The translations under genes and the position numbers were made by a program. From Thamnaconus septentrionalis (Eukaryota; Chordata; Actinopteri; Tetraodontiformes; Monacanthidae), in NCBI GenBank assembly GCA_009823395.1, contig CM020511.1, positions 17,384,001-17,448,000 of the forward strand: DNA of 64,000 bases, written 5' to 3'. Positions 36,441 to 48,879 of the stretch are shown here, in pieces. The notes under the pieces were generated by a model. That model did no database searches. It was not told the origin of the DNA and saw only the letters and a program-made list of their open reading frames with translations. The first letter of the stretch is position 1. Each line of letters starts with the position of its first letter.

Positions 36441-39029
36441 GAAATGTTCATCTGGTTGATGTCGGGTGTTTTCTGGGTGCATGGCTGGGTTGCGACTTAA
36501 AAATTGGGTCTTCGGCATGGCGCAATTAAATGGAAGCTTAGCTGTGAGTGCGTGTCATACCTCAAGGCTGGCTCATCTTTTTAAATATGGCCTTCTTAAT
36601 TTTGGAAAAGAAAGTACACACAGGCTCACGCTTCGCTTCACATCAGCGTGTGAATAGCATGATGAATATAGGGTTGTGCCAGTGGAGTAAAACACTTGTG
36701 TTTACTCTAGTTGCCCGGGATGACAGGTTACCCTTTCCATCTGGTTCCTCAAAGACAATCAGGAGTGGATGATATTAATCACCCAGCTAGTGGCTGAGAC
36801 AAGACTGTAGAGGAGTGTAAATCCTTGCTTGATGCAAGTCAGGTCAAGAAACATAGCAAACACTTCTAGATTGAGATTCTTTCTAGATGTATACATTCTC
36901 ATTTTTAGAAAACCCCAAATTCAGGCCAGACGGCCTCATACATAGTAAACAGCCTCACACCAACAGCGTTTTGTTTATTTGTTTGCATTTTATAAGATTT
37001 AGGTCAAAGGGATCCTTTGACCTAAATCAGCAAATGGAGCCTATAGGAAATGTTAATAAAGTCAGCCTTTGCAACATTCTTTGCCTTTCCTCAGCCTTTT
37101 CAAGATGAATCTGCAAGAACTCATCCTCCAAAATCAGAAACCTTGCCGTCTTATTGAGGTTGTGGACATTGTAAAGTGGTACAAAACTGCAGCTGACTTT
37201 TCTATCATTCTATCCATTTCTTGTTCATTTTTAAACCCACTGGCCATTCAATGCTGTTTTTGTGATAACTCTTTAAATGTTTATGTTTAAATGAGATCTA
37301 TGATATGATACCTATGATTAAATTAATCCCCCAAAGTCCAATGTTTTTACATTAAAAGCAGTTGAGATTAAACCACAAATGAACCTAAAAGGACTGTGGG
37401 GACGTGTTTATTGTTATGCAGGGATTTAAAGGAACTCTTTTTTTGTTTGTTTGTTTGTTTTTTGTTATTGTTGTTCCCAAGTGGTAAATGCTGTGGCACA
37501 CTGATATCCCTTGAGGCCAGGCCAGGTGTACCTTAAATCCCTGAAGTATTACAAATAAATGTAGTCTGATCAAATCATTTTTTATTTCCATAGAACACAG
37601 ATACGATCCCTCGGTCGAAAACATAAAATAAACCCACACATTGTGATAAGATCAGACACGTCGCATGGTTCGCTCACAAGGTTTTGAGCTGTCTAAATAA
37701 AAATAAAAAAATCTGTCGAAAAAAAAATGGGATAATGGGAAAGATAAAGTCCTTTTAATTCATGTTACCTGCTTAGCACATATCACAATTGTCTTGCTAT
37801 GGCCCACAGTGCATCGCAGCGCTCTGTGAGACTTGACAGGAAATCAACAACCAGGTGGCTACTTTGAACTTGCAGGGAGCCATTTGTGTTGCTCTCTTAC
37901 CGTGTGTTTACCTCGCACAGTCAAAGAGGATGAAACTCAAAGACACTGTTTGAGTGGACTGTGCTCTGTCTTCTCATCTTCCTCTGTGTCACAGTAATAG
38001 TGGAGCTCGCTGCTTCATTAAGCATCGCATTGTGTTGATAAATGCTTTGAGATGCCTGACCTTTGAGAAAAGACAGGTATCTCTTTGAGCTGAGACAGCT
38101 GGGAGGCAGCTTCATCATAAGTGGTTTTCATCAAACTCAGCAGAAAAACTCGCTCCACTGACCAAATTGTCAGCGTTAACGGAAAGCTCTTGCACCACAC
38201 ATTTAGCTCCTTGCCTGGAACTGAAGTACTCGGTGATAGTTAGACCATGTGTTATTGGGTAACTCTGCTTTCCGTTGTTAATAAGCTTAATAGGTTTGTT
38301 GCAAAAAGACATCTGTGCTTGACAGGAAAAGCTTCCAAAATCACTTCCAACTAAAATGAGGTTTATCTCATGAGATCCTTTATTTATTTTCCAATCCGGC
38401 TCATTCAACAGCTGAGAGTCAAACAGCGAACAGTTTACTTCACGACTAGTTCACTGCTTTACTTTCCATTTATAATATACTAAATCAAATAATTTCGTAA
38501 TAATTTAGTGCAACATGCAGTAATCAGTATTAACAGTAGCAACATGTACCCCTATATAATGTGACCCTTTTGTATGTTTTGCTTACGTGTCTGCTGGAGT
38601 ATTTGTTGTTATAGTCTGAACACAGAGGTGGTATAGAAACATTGTGAGAATGGGTGGAGACATCTGTCTGTTAGCATTGTGCAGTAATTACCTGCACCTT
38701 CATTATGTTGTGTGCAACATGCATTCTGACAGGCTCGTTCTGATGTTATGGGATTGTGTTTGTGCCGTTGCCATTGTTGATCTTTCTGTGGAAGCAGGAA
38801 ATAAGTGACGCAAAGACAAATTTCCCCACTGGGAAAATAAGATTGCATTGCGCTTTGTACACATCATATCATACCACATTATATTAACATTGTTAGCAAT
38901 TAGATGATCCTGCATCTTACACAGTGGTGCTTTAAATGCTATTAGTTGGTCTTTGGTCTGCTTTAATAACACACTTCTGAGTGCTGCCGCTCCTAAAAGG
39001 TCAGCCTGGACACAGCCTGCAACATTTCA
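36441..39029. other. Non-coding stretch with one strong palindrome
   Basis: Apart from the 33-bp palindrome at 36996 it holds (TTTG)n near 37440 and AT-rich unique DNA. No exon was recognised. Confidence 0.6.
36996..37028. promoter_or_regulatory. 33-bp palindrome carrying paired TCF/receptor half-sites
   Basis: GATTTAGGTCAAA at 36996-37008 is repeated as its exact reverse complement at 37016-37028, with the 7-base centre GGGATCC. Each arm holds AGGTCA (nuclear-receptor half-site) overlapping TCAAAG (TCF/LEF-type core). A fork-head-like TGTTTATTTGTTTGC lies just upstream. A perfect 13-bp arm in AT-balanced sequence is unlikely by chance. The DNA could also extrude as a small hairpin. Confidence 0.5.
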
Positions 39030-39440
39030 CAGAGTCAATCGATTACCGCCCCCTCACCTGGTCACTCTGATCACTTATATATACATTTACATTCATTATA
39101 ATAACCCTTAAGGTCAGACTGAAGCCTGTTACATAATTAATCGCTAAATCTGATTAAAGCCATGGTCAAGGGGATTCTGTGCAAAATAAATGAATAGCCA
39201 CAAGCTCCAAACGCATATTTATTGTCTTTAAAATTACAAACATAGCTTCAATCATGCATAATTTAGCACATGCTATTACAAACTGGCATTAAACGGATTT
39301 CATTTTCCCCGGAAAACAAGGCCACAAAACACAACAAAGAAATGACCGGCGCTGGTTAATTAATAAGTGCAAATTTAATTTCACTGCCAGACACATGAAC
39401 TGCTCCGTTTATGGGCACGTATGGGCCGCGTGAGCGTTCC
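39030..39440. other. Candidate conserved non-coding element
   Basis: GTCAATCGATTACC, CATAATTAATCGC, CTGATTAAAGCC, CATGCATAATTTAGC and GGTTAATTAATAAGTGCAAA cores lie in 400 bp without simple repeats. This is one of the richest runs of homeodomain-type cores in the window. Confidence 0.43.
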
Positions 39441-40849
39441 CTATGACAAACAATTATACAAACACACACGCACACATACATTGATTGACCTTTCCTGCTG
39501 AGTATCGTTAACACATGCAGCCATATTAGGAAAGGTTAACGAGCAGCAAGGCCAGCACCCCTCACATGGAATACAAACAGCTGAAGCAGGTGAGGGGGAA
39601 GGTTGTGGGACTTTTACAATATTCATATTCATTCTCACTTTGCCAGTGCACGCGCTGAAAATAATGGGGATGGAATTACTGAAGCCGATAAGAAAAGTGA
39701 CTGTGACCACACCCCATCGCACCAACGAAGGTCGGCTGGTCAGAGACGCGTAATCGTGTCACATTGAAAAACAGATGCTCTTTGAAATTCTTTCAGTGAA
39801 TGCTTTCACATGAAGACAGTGCAACTTTGTTTATTTTTTCCCCTCGACTCGGCGATGGTTTTAATTGGAATTTTAATTGGAATTGTTTGTTTGTGCATGA
39901 ACAGTCATGTATCTTATTATTAAAACGATCATTTATGCGCAAGAGCAGTTAAAGCAAAGGCCAACACTATGCGAACTCCACACGGACCCCCAGAGAGAAA
40001 AATGAGATTGGGGGGAAAACAAAAGCAACGATAACAAAGTCAAGCTACTTTTGTGTAGAAGGAAATGTCACGTGATCTGCATTAATCACTAAAAGCTATG
40101 TGTTTTCATCTGGGAAAGTCAAACTCAAGGGAGAATCTGCAGCTGCAAAGAAAATACACAACATTATATCACCAGTGACTTGAAGTAGCTCCTGTCCTGT
40201 GGTGCACATCCATTAAAAAACGCCCGGTCACAAATTTATCTCACGGAGCCACCGTGCATAGATAAGAAGCTTTTAATGGTCCTGGAGTTGCTTCAAGACA
40301 TGCAGAGTCACAAATGACCCACTCACTCACTCACACACACACACACACACATGCACGCACGCTGTAAGTGGGTCAGTGCAGCAATGGCGTCAGTGTCTAT
40401 AGTCAGCAGCAGCATATTTGCATCAGTCATCCCAACTAGACCGTGAAGAGAAGGATTCCCCCGCTCAGCTGAGCCAGTGAGTCAGTGAAATATACCCTCA
40501 TAAAACCCTGCCGGACTTATAAAACAGGCCTTGGGGAAAAAAAAAAAACTTGGATCAATTTAATGGGCTGGACTTGTAGGCTCTCTGCCTCTGGCAATTC
40601 AGATACATTGCGGAAAATAACATCCCAGGAGTGCCTCACGGTGTAATACCTGCGAGACGCGGCGGTGCAGTTCCCAGGGTGTTTTATAGGTCGTGCTCTT
40701 TGAGGGAGGGATGTAGACATTGAGCCCACTGCGGCGGTGCCAGTTGACGCAAATCCTTGCCGCTTTCTAAAACAGAAACAAACTGACAACCTTCAGATTC
40801 AGCCTCTTCAAATTAATCGCTTCGGCGGCGCTTTCCTCCAAATATTTCA
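39441..40849. other. Non-coding stretch
   Basis: Short CA runs (39461, 40333-40350), the 12-bp TAATTG duplication and an A-tract at 40538 are present. Nothing else can be supported. Confidence 0.6.
39859..39882 (+). repeat. 12-bp tandem duplication TTTTAATTGGAA x2
   Basis: Two perfect head-to-tail copies each hold a TAATTG homeodomain-type site. Confidence 0.9.
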
Positions 40850-41140
40850 TGCTTTCTTTTTTGCATAAATAGCGGCTGGGAAGAAAGATCTGGGGCCGCA
40901 TCAACACTTCCACTTAATTCTGCAGAGGCGCACTGAGCCAGCTCACTGGTGCGCTTTAAAGTTGGAGGGAAAATGCCAGTGGTGCAGCCAACGTGCAGCC
41001 AAATTCCACTTCTAATTAGGCCTGCTCATCAGAATTTAGAAGGCTGTGGTAAAAACAAATTTCCATGATATAAGCAGCCTCAGGACATCTGCGAACATTT
41101 GGCTGCGAAAGCAAGTTTGGGATTTAATTAAATAAATTGT
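40850..41140. other. Candidate conserved non-coding element
   Basis: CACTTAATTCTGC, CTTCTAATTAGGCC, CATCAGAATTTAG and GGATTTAATTAAATAAATTG lie in repeat-free DNA ending at a T-tract (41151). Moderate base composition contrasts with the GC- and repeat-rich zone that follows. Confidence 0.38.
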
Positions 41141-42201
41141 CAAGGTCCCTCTTTTTTTCGTCAAAGGGGGCGAGTGATGAAATTAAAACAGGTTCGGATG
41201 GTTTCAGCAAACTGTGACGAGGCTGAGAAGGTATTCAGCCAAAGTAGGCCAGCACACATTTGTGTTTTCTCATTTGTGACCAGGTCAGTTGCGTCTTTCC
41301 GGGGGTAAGTAAATGAAAGCCAGGGGACAGAAGAAGCTCAGGGCTGCGCATTTACCACGCGCCAACAGACAAAACACATGCAAATGAGAAAAGATCAGCT
41401 TCATCCGTTAGAAGCGCGGAAAACCTTTCCCTAGTTTGTTAGTGGTTTGTCTCTTTTGCACGTGGAATCGACCTCTCTCCTGTGCTGGAATGGAAACCGG
41501 TGCAAAAACCCAGAGATCTCCTCCACGTCCATCCCAGCCCTCTCTTCTCTTCCCTCACTCCCACTTGTCTCCTTTTCAGATCTTTCATAATGACTTTCCC
41601 CCCTCAGAAGCCAACGTCTGACCAATCTTTTTTTTATTTTCCCTGAGCGCGGGTCAGCCGTGGGCCCGGCCAGCTGATGCCTCGACCCCGAGTCCACTCT
41701 CAGGTAAACTAGCGAAAGACCCCCGTTGCTTCTCTAAACACTGTCTTCGCTCTCCTCCTCCATCTTAAACCCGCCGCCACCGCCAGGCCCCTTTTGTTGA
41801 TACGCCCGCCTGCCGGGTTCACCGCTCTGTCGGATAAGTGTCGCAGGAATCGTGCTCGCGCGCCTCGAAACACACCAGCTTTCCCCATCTTCCCCCACGA
41901 CCCTTTCACAAAAAAAAAAAATAATTCTGCGAGCTTCCAGGACCTGGCAGGACAACTTGATAAGCAAAGTGGTATCAGATGTGAGCGGCTGTGAAGTCTT
42001 TGTGATGGAGATGCTGGTCTTTGTGATCAGCATGGTGCAGCGTGCTTTATGCAGAAATTGCAGAAGGCGATGAAACGTAAAGGCAGAAATGGCACCGCAC
42101 CTACTCTGTCATTATCAGAGCGGCAGCCACTCGCGTCTTTTTTGGACTTCGAATTGGTGTCCAGGACAGAATGAGAAACACCAGAGTTGGGACTGCATTG
42201 G

Positions 42202-42254
<53 letters not shown>
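42202..42254 (+). repeat. Compound (TC)n-(AC)n microsatellite
   Basis: About ten TC units run directly into about sixteen AC units. This is a polypyrimidine tract joined to a Z-prone tract. Confidence 0.98.
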
Positions 42255-42255
<1 letters not shown>

Positions 42256-42989
42256 GCAGACGCACAAACACATTTGATCAGCGCTACCGCTCGCTGTGCA
42301 AAAAGGACAGTTCCTCTGCCAAGGCAACATGCTGCTGGCGAGCGCTGCAAGAGGCTGTCATAGAGACTTCTGCTCACTTAGTACTTCACACACAGTCTGT
42401 CGTACCACGCGTTACTCACTCAGCAAAAGCATGAAGCGTGAGCAAGTGTTTTAAGTGACAGTCCAATTTTTTTATTTTTTTTTTACTTCCATTTCTTCCC
42501 TTTTTCCCTGAAAACAGTCCGGGATAACCTGGAAACAAAGTAAAAGCAAGAGTTAAAAAAACAAAAAAGGGAAAAAAAAGTGCTTCCAAGTTTTTGAGGC
42601 TTTGTCAGGGCTGAATGAGCTCAGATCAGAGACAGCAGGAGAGGGAAACACCCGAGGAGGATACTTGATAAGTGATGAATGAGCCCTGCAGGTGGAACTC
42701 AAAGGGTTTTTTTTTATTATTATTTTTTTTTCCTCGTCTGCTCGATTTGCATTCTGACTTGCCAGCGAGACGAGGCGAGCGCGATGCGGTGTTAACCACA
42801 AGGGGGCCTCTGCTTCAGCATGACTGTCCGGTGGTCTTGTGACATCACCGCACTGAGCACAGTGTAGTGTAGACACAGGTATCCAATTAAACACACATGG
42901 CGGAAGCATCCCTACACCCCCTCCCACACCCCCTCCTCACTCATTGTGCTGACACAGATACACCCTCACTGACTGTCACCCTCACATAT

Positions 42990-42994
42990 GTGTG

Positions 42995-43038
<44 letters not shown>
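42990..43038 (+). repeat. (TG)-(CG)-(CA)n compound microsatellite
   Basis: TATGTGTGCGCGCG leads into a long CA run. The CG core inside alternating purine-pyrimidine DNA is a strong Z-DNA candidate. Confidence 0.97.
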
Positions 43039-43039
<1 letters not shown>

Positions 43040-44759
43040 CAAAAGACACTTTTTTGGCACGGACGCACAAATGCTCCCCTTTTCTGCTGCTCCACCCCCT
43101 CCCTCCCCCCACCTCCATCTGTGTCAGTCACACTGGTGGTGGTAAAATTCAGGCTGTTGAAGACAACCCCCTCGCCCCCCTCCTCCACCCTCCTCCCCTG
43201 CCACCCCCATCTACCCCTCGCCGTCAAGTCGGAGAGCGACATTTTTGTGGAATGGCTCACAGTGACTGTGGCTAATCTTTAACCCGAGTCCATTAACCGA
43301 CCTCGTCCGTTGCCGGTTCCTGTTTTTCACACAGACGCGCACCTTTGTTCGCCACAATCAATGGCAAAAGGCGAAACACACACAAAAAGAAGAACACAAA
43401 AACACACGCAGAGGGCTTGGCGCCGACGCGATAGCGACGCCTGGTTTTGGCCCGCTCAGGTGTCTCCGTCAGGCCCAGGGGTTGTTTTGTTTTTTTGCTT
43501 TCCTGACAGACGACAGAGATGCGGTTGTTGCGCACCGCCGCAATTAACACGGTATGTGTGCATGCGCCATTCGTGTCAGTTTAATCAGATTATAATTGAA
43601 TGACAGAAAACACAAATCCCCCCGAGGGGAAGCTTGCGCTGCAGATTAGCGCCGCTTTCAGGGATTTTTTTATTTTTTTTCACGTGCAGCCGAAAAAAAA
43701 GTCCAAATATTTGAGTGGCCGACCTGCTGTCCGTTTTTTTTTTGTTTTTTTCAATTTTTCTTTTTCCAAACGATGAGCGAAAGTGACTCGAAGCACGCGG
43801 CCTTCACTTTCTGACCCGAGCAAACTGCCAGTCAGGTTCGCACGCTCACTTACACACAAAGACACACACACACAGACACACGTACAACTCGCAGACAAAA
43901 AAAGAAGCAAAGGCCTGACGGTGATTATCGCATCAACAACTCGCAGCCGTGTTTGCGATCCATCACTGTATTTACTCTGTCGGTGACAGCTATATTGCCG
44001 CTCAGCGTGCCATGTTTGTGTTCATGCCCAGCGTGTTTGCTTTAACGTGTGCCTGCTTTCATTCTCCTCCACGGGATCAGCCTCACTTCTGTCCGCGGGT
44101 TTCGATTCACTCTGAGCCGTCTGCAGTTCGAGGGATCCCTATAACGATGCCGCTCTGCTCCTGAAGCTTTCGTGCCATGCTGAAAAATATTGACCTGATG
44201 TGAAGAGAAAAACAAGAGGCCCCACGTTCAGTACGCAGCAACATCAAAGGTAGCTGAAAGTCAATACATGTGTAAAAAAAATGCAGAGATTCAAACTTAA
44301 TCGCAGTTGCAAAAAAGGGAAACTTCGCCACTCATTCAGTCATTTTAATGGCCACGCGTTTCTAGTATAGGACTTGTTTCCAAAGTCATATCCAATGTAT
44401 GGTCTCACATTGAAAAAAAATCAAAAACATACACTTGAAAAAAAGAACCTGTCTTGGATCTGTTTTCCACTGCGTGCTGTTTTGTTAGTCGTGCTGGTTT
44501 GTGAATCAAATGAAATAACTGCAGGACAGCTTTAAGTCTGTACGCTACCCTGAAGTCAGAGTTGAATAAAGGGTAGCAACATATGGAAGCGTATACATGA
44601 AGAGCCGCCCGACCCCAGATGTGACTAATGAAGTGAGAGTCTCGTACGACCCCTCTGACCTGCGCCGGGGCCGTGCAGGAGCCGGAGCCGGAGCCGCAGC
44701 CCCGAGGTGCTGTGCAAGTTTCTGCACATTAATGGGCGAATGAGAGAAAGAGGTGAGGC

Positions 44760-44762
<3 letters not shown>

Positions 44763-44808
<46 letters not shown>

Positions 44809-44892
44809 AATCTGTGTTTTGTGTATGTGTGTGTGTGTGTTTGTGCATATGCATACATTGTGCGGCTCTGCAAGTGAGGGCGTGTGTGTGCG

Positions 44893-44933
<41 letters not shown>

Positions 44934-44942
44934 CGTGTGTGT
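44763..44942 (+). repeat. Cluster of three (TG)n arrays
   Basis: Arrays lie at about 44763-44807, 44824-44841 and 44882-44942 with short spacers. All are in the same orientation, which suggests one ancestral array broken by mutation. The translated His-Thr or Val-Cys frames are artefacts. Confidence 0.97.
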
Positions 44943-45060
44943 GCGTGCATTCGAAGCAACATGCCCCGAGGCTGTGACAGACGGACTCTAAACCACGAAA
45001 CCCACACACCCCACTGCCTCGCTTAATAGTGCATGAGATAAGAACATTTGGACTTCAAAA

Positions 45061-45124
45061 TGCCCCTCCACCCCCACCGCCCGCCCACGCCCACAACCCC
45101 CACCCCCCCCGCCCCTCCCTCCAT
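45061..45124 (-). other. G-quadruplex-prone C-rich tract
   Basis: The plus strand is nearly pure C with occasional A, T or G (CCCCTCCACCCCCACCGCCC and CCCCCACCCCCCCCGCCCC blocks). The minus strand therefore has at least six runs of three or more G within 64 bp, the canonical G4 pattern. It sits 120 bp right of the TG cluster and 170 bp left of another CA array (45296-45317). Confidence 0.8.
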
Positions 45125-45295
45125 GGGAAATTGAGTTTTATGGCTCCTCAGTTTGAGACAATTGCTCCAAAGGTTTGGATCTCTGAGAGGAAATTCCATG
45201 TCTAATTGAAGGTGTCCCTGAATGGGTTCACTCGGAAACCTAATAAACAAAGTGCACGCAATGGCTAAGCAGCACTGTACGGGTAAAAAAAAAAA

Positions 45296-45317
45296 ACACA
45301 CACACACACACACACAG
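45296..45317 (+). repeat. (CA)n microsatellite after an A-tract
   Basis: About twelve A residues lead directly into a short CA array. Confidence 0.95.
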
Positions 45318-47306
45318 ACACCACACATGTACGCACATATGCTGCAAGCACAAGGCACGCACGTCGTAGATAAACAGGCGCGCAGACAACAGACACGGAC
45401 GCAGATGCACGTTATGCGAACACATGGACGCCAGGGGACACAAATTAGCCGGCGCACAATCGGGGCAGCGGGGGAAACACATGACATCACTTCCCTGTGT
45501 TTCCTGTTGCAAAACACAGTCAGTCAACACTGCACAGGTAGTCGACAAGTTGACCGGTGGAGGTGTCGCATAACATCCCGATGTCCGCGTGGACGTGATG
45601 GTTCTTAAATAGCTGCAGAAGAAACGGTGACTTTCCAACAGCAGCTTTCAAGTGTTCAAGTCTGGGTTGGTTTTTTTTAACGAGGTCAAATTCATCACTG
45701 CGGTAAAAGCCTTGCAGGGTTCGTGTTCCGGAGGCGTCTCACTTAACAGAACAGAACAGAACCCAATGTGTGACACGCAGGTGGGTCGTGTTGCCGCTTT
45801 TGCACCTGGTAGCTGGCTGGAGGATGTGGTTAGCAGCCGTTAGCAGCGTGACACTGACTACTGCAGTCAAAGAGCCGAGCAGGTCTCACGCTCAGTCAGT
45901 CAGCTTCAGAGGCACCACAGGGCGCCGACGCTGGAAATGAACAGGAGACGTTTTTTTTTTTCCACAGGCACCTGTCTGTTTGAGAGCAGAGGCGGAGGTA
46001 AACAATCGGCGCAGAGCGACTGCAAAAGCATTTGAGTGAGATGAAAGTGGAGCACTGTGAAATCTTACCTCTTGGGTCTGAGCTGGCGAAAGTAATATAT
46101 AAAGTTATATATTTTGTCAATGTTAAAATATGCGTCTCGTTTAGCGCTTGTGCAAGTCAGCAATGTGTGTTTTCCAACTGCATCTAAAGCTTGTTTCAAA
46201 CTGGAATCGTCTCATAAACCACAAATGAATGTTAAAGTATCTGGAACAGAAACGTGTAGCAAAAAAGATGTGCAGGCTCGGACTGATAAAACTGACTGAT
46301 ATCAGATGATCAGCTTGCTGGCTGACTGGCGTCTTCATCAATAGGAGGCCCATCTTATGATTGTGACCGAATGGAACCCAGAGTTCATCTGCTGTTGCAT
46401 GATGCACTGAGCAGCATGTCGCAATAAATACAGCACAGCGAGCTTCTGATGGAGGTTTCAACCAGAATGAGATTCTCACATCGTCACAACTTGTTGGCCA
46501 AATGTTTTGCAACAACGCAACACAGCTCTGGTGTGACCGCTGTGTGATCCGAGGGAAAGTCAGCACGTTGCACTCGCATGTAATCTCGCAACACTGACGC
46601 TCGGCCTCGCGGACGACAGTCAACGCAGCAATTATACTTAAACCCTTCCCGGCCCTGGAATTCTGACTTAATCTCCCTGTGGCGTTGCTGCAGCGGTGCG
46701 GTAAACCGAGCCGAAAGAAACGTAATCCAAAAAAATTCACCCAGAAAGCAATGATTCATCGTCCCCTTCCAGTGCAAGTGATGGGGTGAGGTGAGGGTAA
46801 TCTGAGGAGCGAAAACAAGCCTCTAAAGCAGCAAACTCTCAGAGATCAGATGAAGACGTGTGACTCTGCAAGACACTCACTACGTTTAAAAGACTCTTGA
46901 AAGAAAAAAAAATTGCCTCAATCCAACGACAATGGACGACTGAGGTGCATGTAAACGCGTTACTTGGACTTAAATCGGAGTTGGTGAGCTCCGATTGAGA
47001 CACCCAGATAATGTCACTGGAATTTGACTTTCTCCTTCATGTATTTGCCTTCATCCGATGTTAATTAAACAATGTATGTGTGTAATGTGCTCATTATCTG
47101 CGCAATAAGCCATGCACACACTACGGACGAGCTGGCACCAACGACGAGGGAGTAAAAGTTGAGGGTTCATCAATCACACTGGATGTTCGATCATCCACTT
47201 CGCTGTTGTTTGAAAATGCCGGCTTTGTATCGCGCTGCAGTTATTGTGTGGCGTGAGATGTCAACCGGAAAGCGGGCTGTATTGACTCGCTGAAACGATG
47301 CATATT

Positions 47307-47320
47307 GCCCCCTAGTGTTG
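47307..47320 (-). promoter_or_regulatory. CTCF-like core motif
   Basis: The minus strand reads CAACACTAGGGGGC, close to the CTCF core (CCACTAGGGGGC). Fish repeats can also carry a ...ACTAGGGGGCA... box, so it may be a repeat relic. Weaker CTCF-like matches are seen at 7711-7722 and 54760-54773. Confidence 0.3.
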
Positions 47321-48879
47321 AGGAGGACACGTAGGAGGACTTTCTCACTTGCATGTAAACTGGGACGAGGACGGAAGTCCAGTCAGACGCCAAAACTGAA
47401 ATTTTTCGATTAAGCTGTGAACGTACTGACTGAGTCAGTGGCTGATGAGTCTGCCGTGCGAGAAACGAGAAGCGATGGAGGGGAAGGAGGCGGGTGTTTT
47501 TTCAAGAGAAATCCACCCCCACCCCCACCCGCCCGCCACAGGTGCAAACGGCCAAAGACAAGGAACGATAGGCAGCATGAAGCGGACGGGGGGGCGGTGT
47601 GACTGGAGGGGAGAGAGGAAAAAGTGACAGTGAGATGCGTCTGGGTGAGAGACGGAGACGGAGACAGGGACTGACGGACACATGGGGGGAGGGGGAGGGG
47701 CTCGGCGGGGCCTCTGTGTCTGAGGGCAGAGTCCAGCAAAAACACCCTGCATGACAAGGACAACTTGTCCCCCCCAACACACACACACACACACACACTC
47801 CTTTAAAGCCTGCGTTCTAGAGCTGTGAAAACCGGCCAATCAGCCGGCCAGATTAGCAGCTGTCCACACTGTAAAAGATGTCTGGCGGCTCCATCAAGAC
47901 CAGCTCAGTTCCACAAGGACGCTCCAGACAGAGGGAGCGGCTTCCACGCTCCTCCTTGACAGAACGTCCCAGGAAAAAAAATGAAATGATGTCATTCAGG
48001 GAGGGAGGCACGTCTTTTAAATGAGGGTTGTTGTTTTTTTTTTAGCTTTTTTTTTTTTCTTTACAAATGTGTAGCTGTATTTTTAGATTCTTTTGAAAAA
48101 GCCACCGGGGCTGATGAGTCAGCACAAAGTGACAGCGTGTTATCAAGTGGAGCAGACAAAAGAGTTCCTCTGAGATGAGGACGGCGACGCCCCGGCCCTT
48201 GTCGGAGTCTGGAGTTACCCTTTCAAGTGAACGACGCAAATTGGTCCCTGATGGGTGGAGGGTTTTTTTTGTTGTTTGTTTTATTTTTACTTTTTTTTTT
48301 AGGTGTAATTTTAACATTTGCGGCTGTCGTCGGCCCCATTTGCATTTCTTGCTCGCCGTCACTTCTGTCAGCGTGGAGCCGAATGAACTGGCGGTGAACT
48401 GAAGAGGAGGGCTGGCGTCTCACTGCGCACGGGGTGTGGAAATGGAAATCGCGGCGAGAAATCAAGTCGGGGGGGGGATAAAGAGGAGGATGGTGGGCGG
48501 CGGGGGAGGGTGGGCGACGGAATAAATTAAAGAGCGGGGAGACGAACAGACAGCTGGGAACAAGGCGGGGGTGGGGGTGGCGGGGAGGCGTAGTAAACAC
48601 CTATTTGCCGAGCGTCCTTGTCTCGGCGCGCTCTCATATTAAATATCTCTGTGTCTGAGAGGCCTCGGGGTCATCGGGTCAACGCGGCGGCGGCGCTCAG
48701 CCGAGGACACCTGAGAGTCGGCTAAGTAGCTGGTTGAAGCGGCACTGCTCTGCCTGAGCGCAAACAGCAGTGGCAAACACACACACACACACAGAGCGTA
48801 GGGGGGGGAAAGAGGCTACCGAGAGAACACACAGAATCCCCAATGCACATTAAACACCTGCAACACTAGCCGCGCTGTC

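Larger units (their letters stand above)
41141..48879. other. GC- and repeat-rich non-coding stretch
   Basis: This is the highest density of simple repeats in the window (TC/AC, CG/CA and TG arrays, the G4-prone tract) plus many T- and A-tracts. CpG is locally frequent (41.7-41.87, 43.2-43.5, 47.5-47.75, 48.4-48.75 kb). G-runs on the plus strand at 48.46-48.59 kb and C-runs at 47.5 kb add G4 potential. A 199-codon minus-strand frame (46141-46740) is the longest in the window but has no recognisable domain. Confidence 0.6.

Noticed and set aside
44545..45009. 154-codon minus-strand frame rich in His-Thr
   Set aside because: It is a translation of (CA)n arrays. The same applies to all His-Thr and Val-Cys frames in the window.
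45355..45375. AAGGCACGCACG resembling part of miR-124
   Set aside because: Only the first bases agree, and no hairpin with a matching arm surrounds it.
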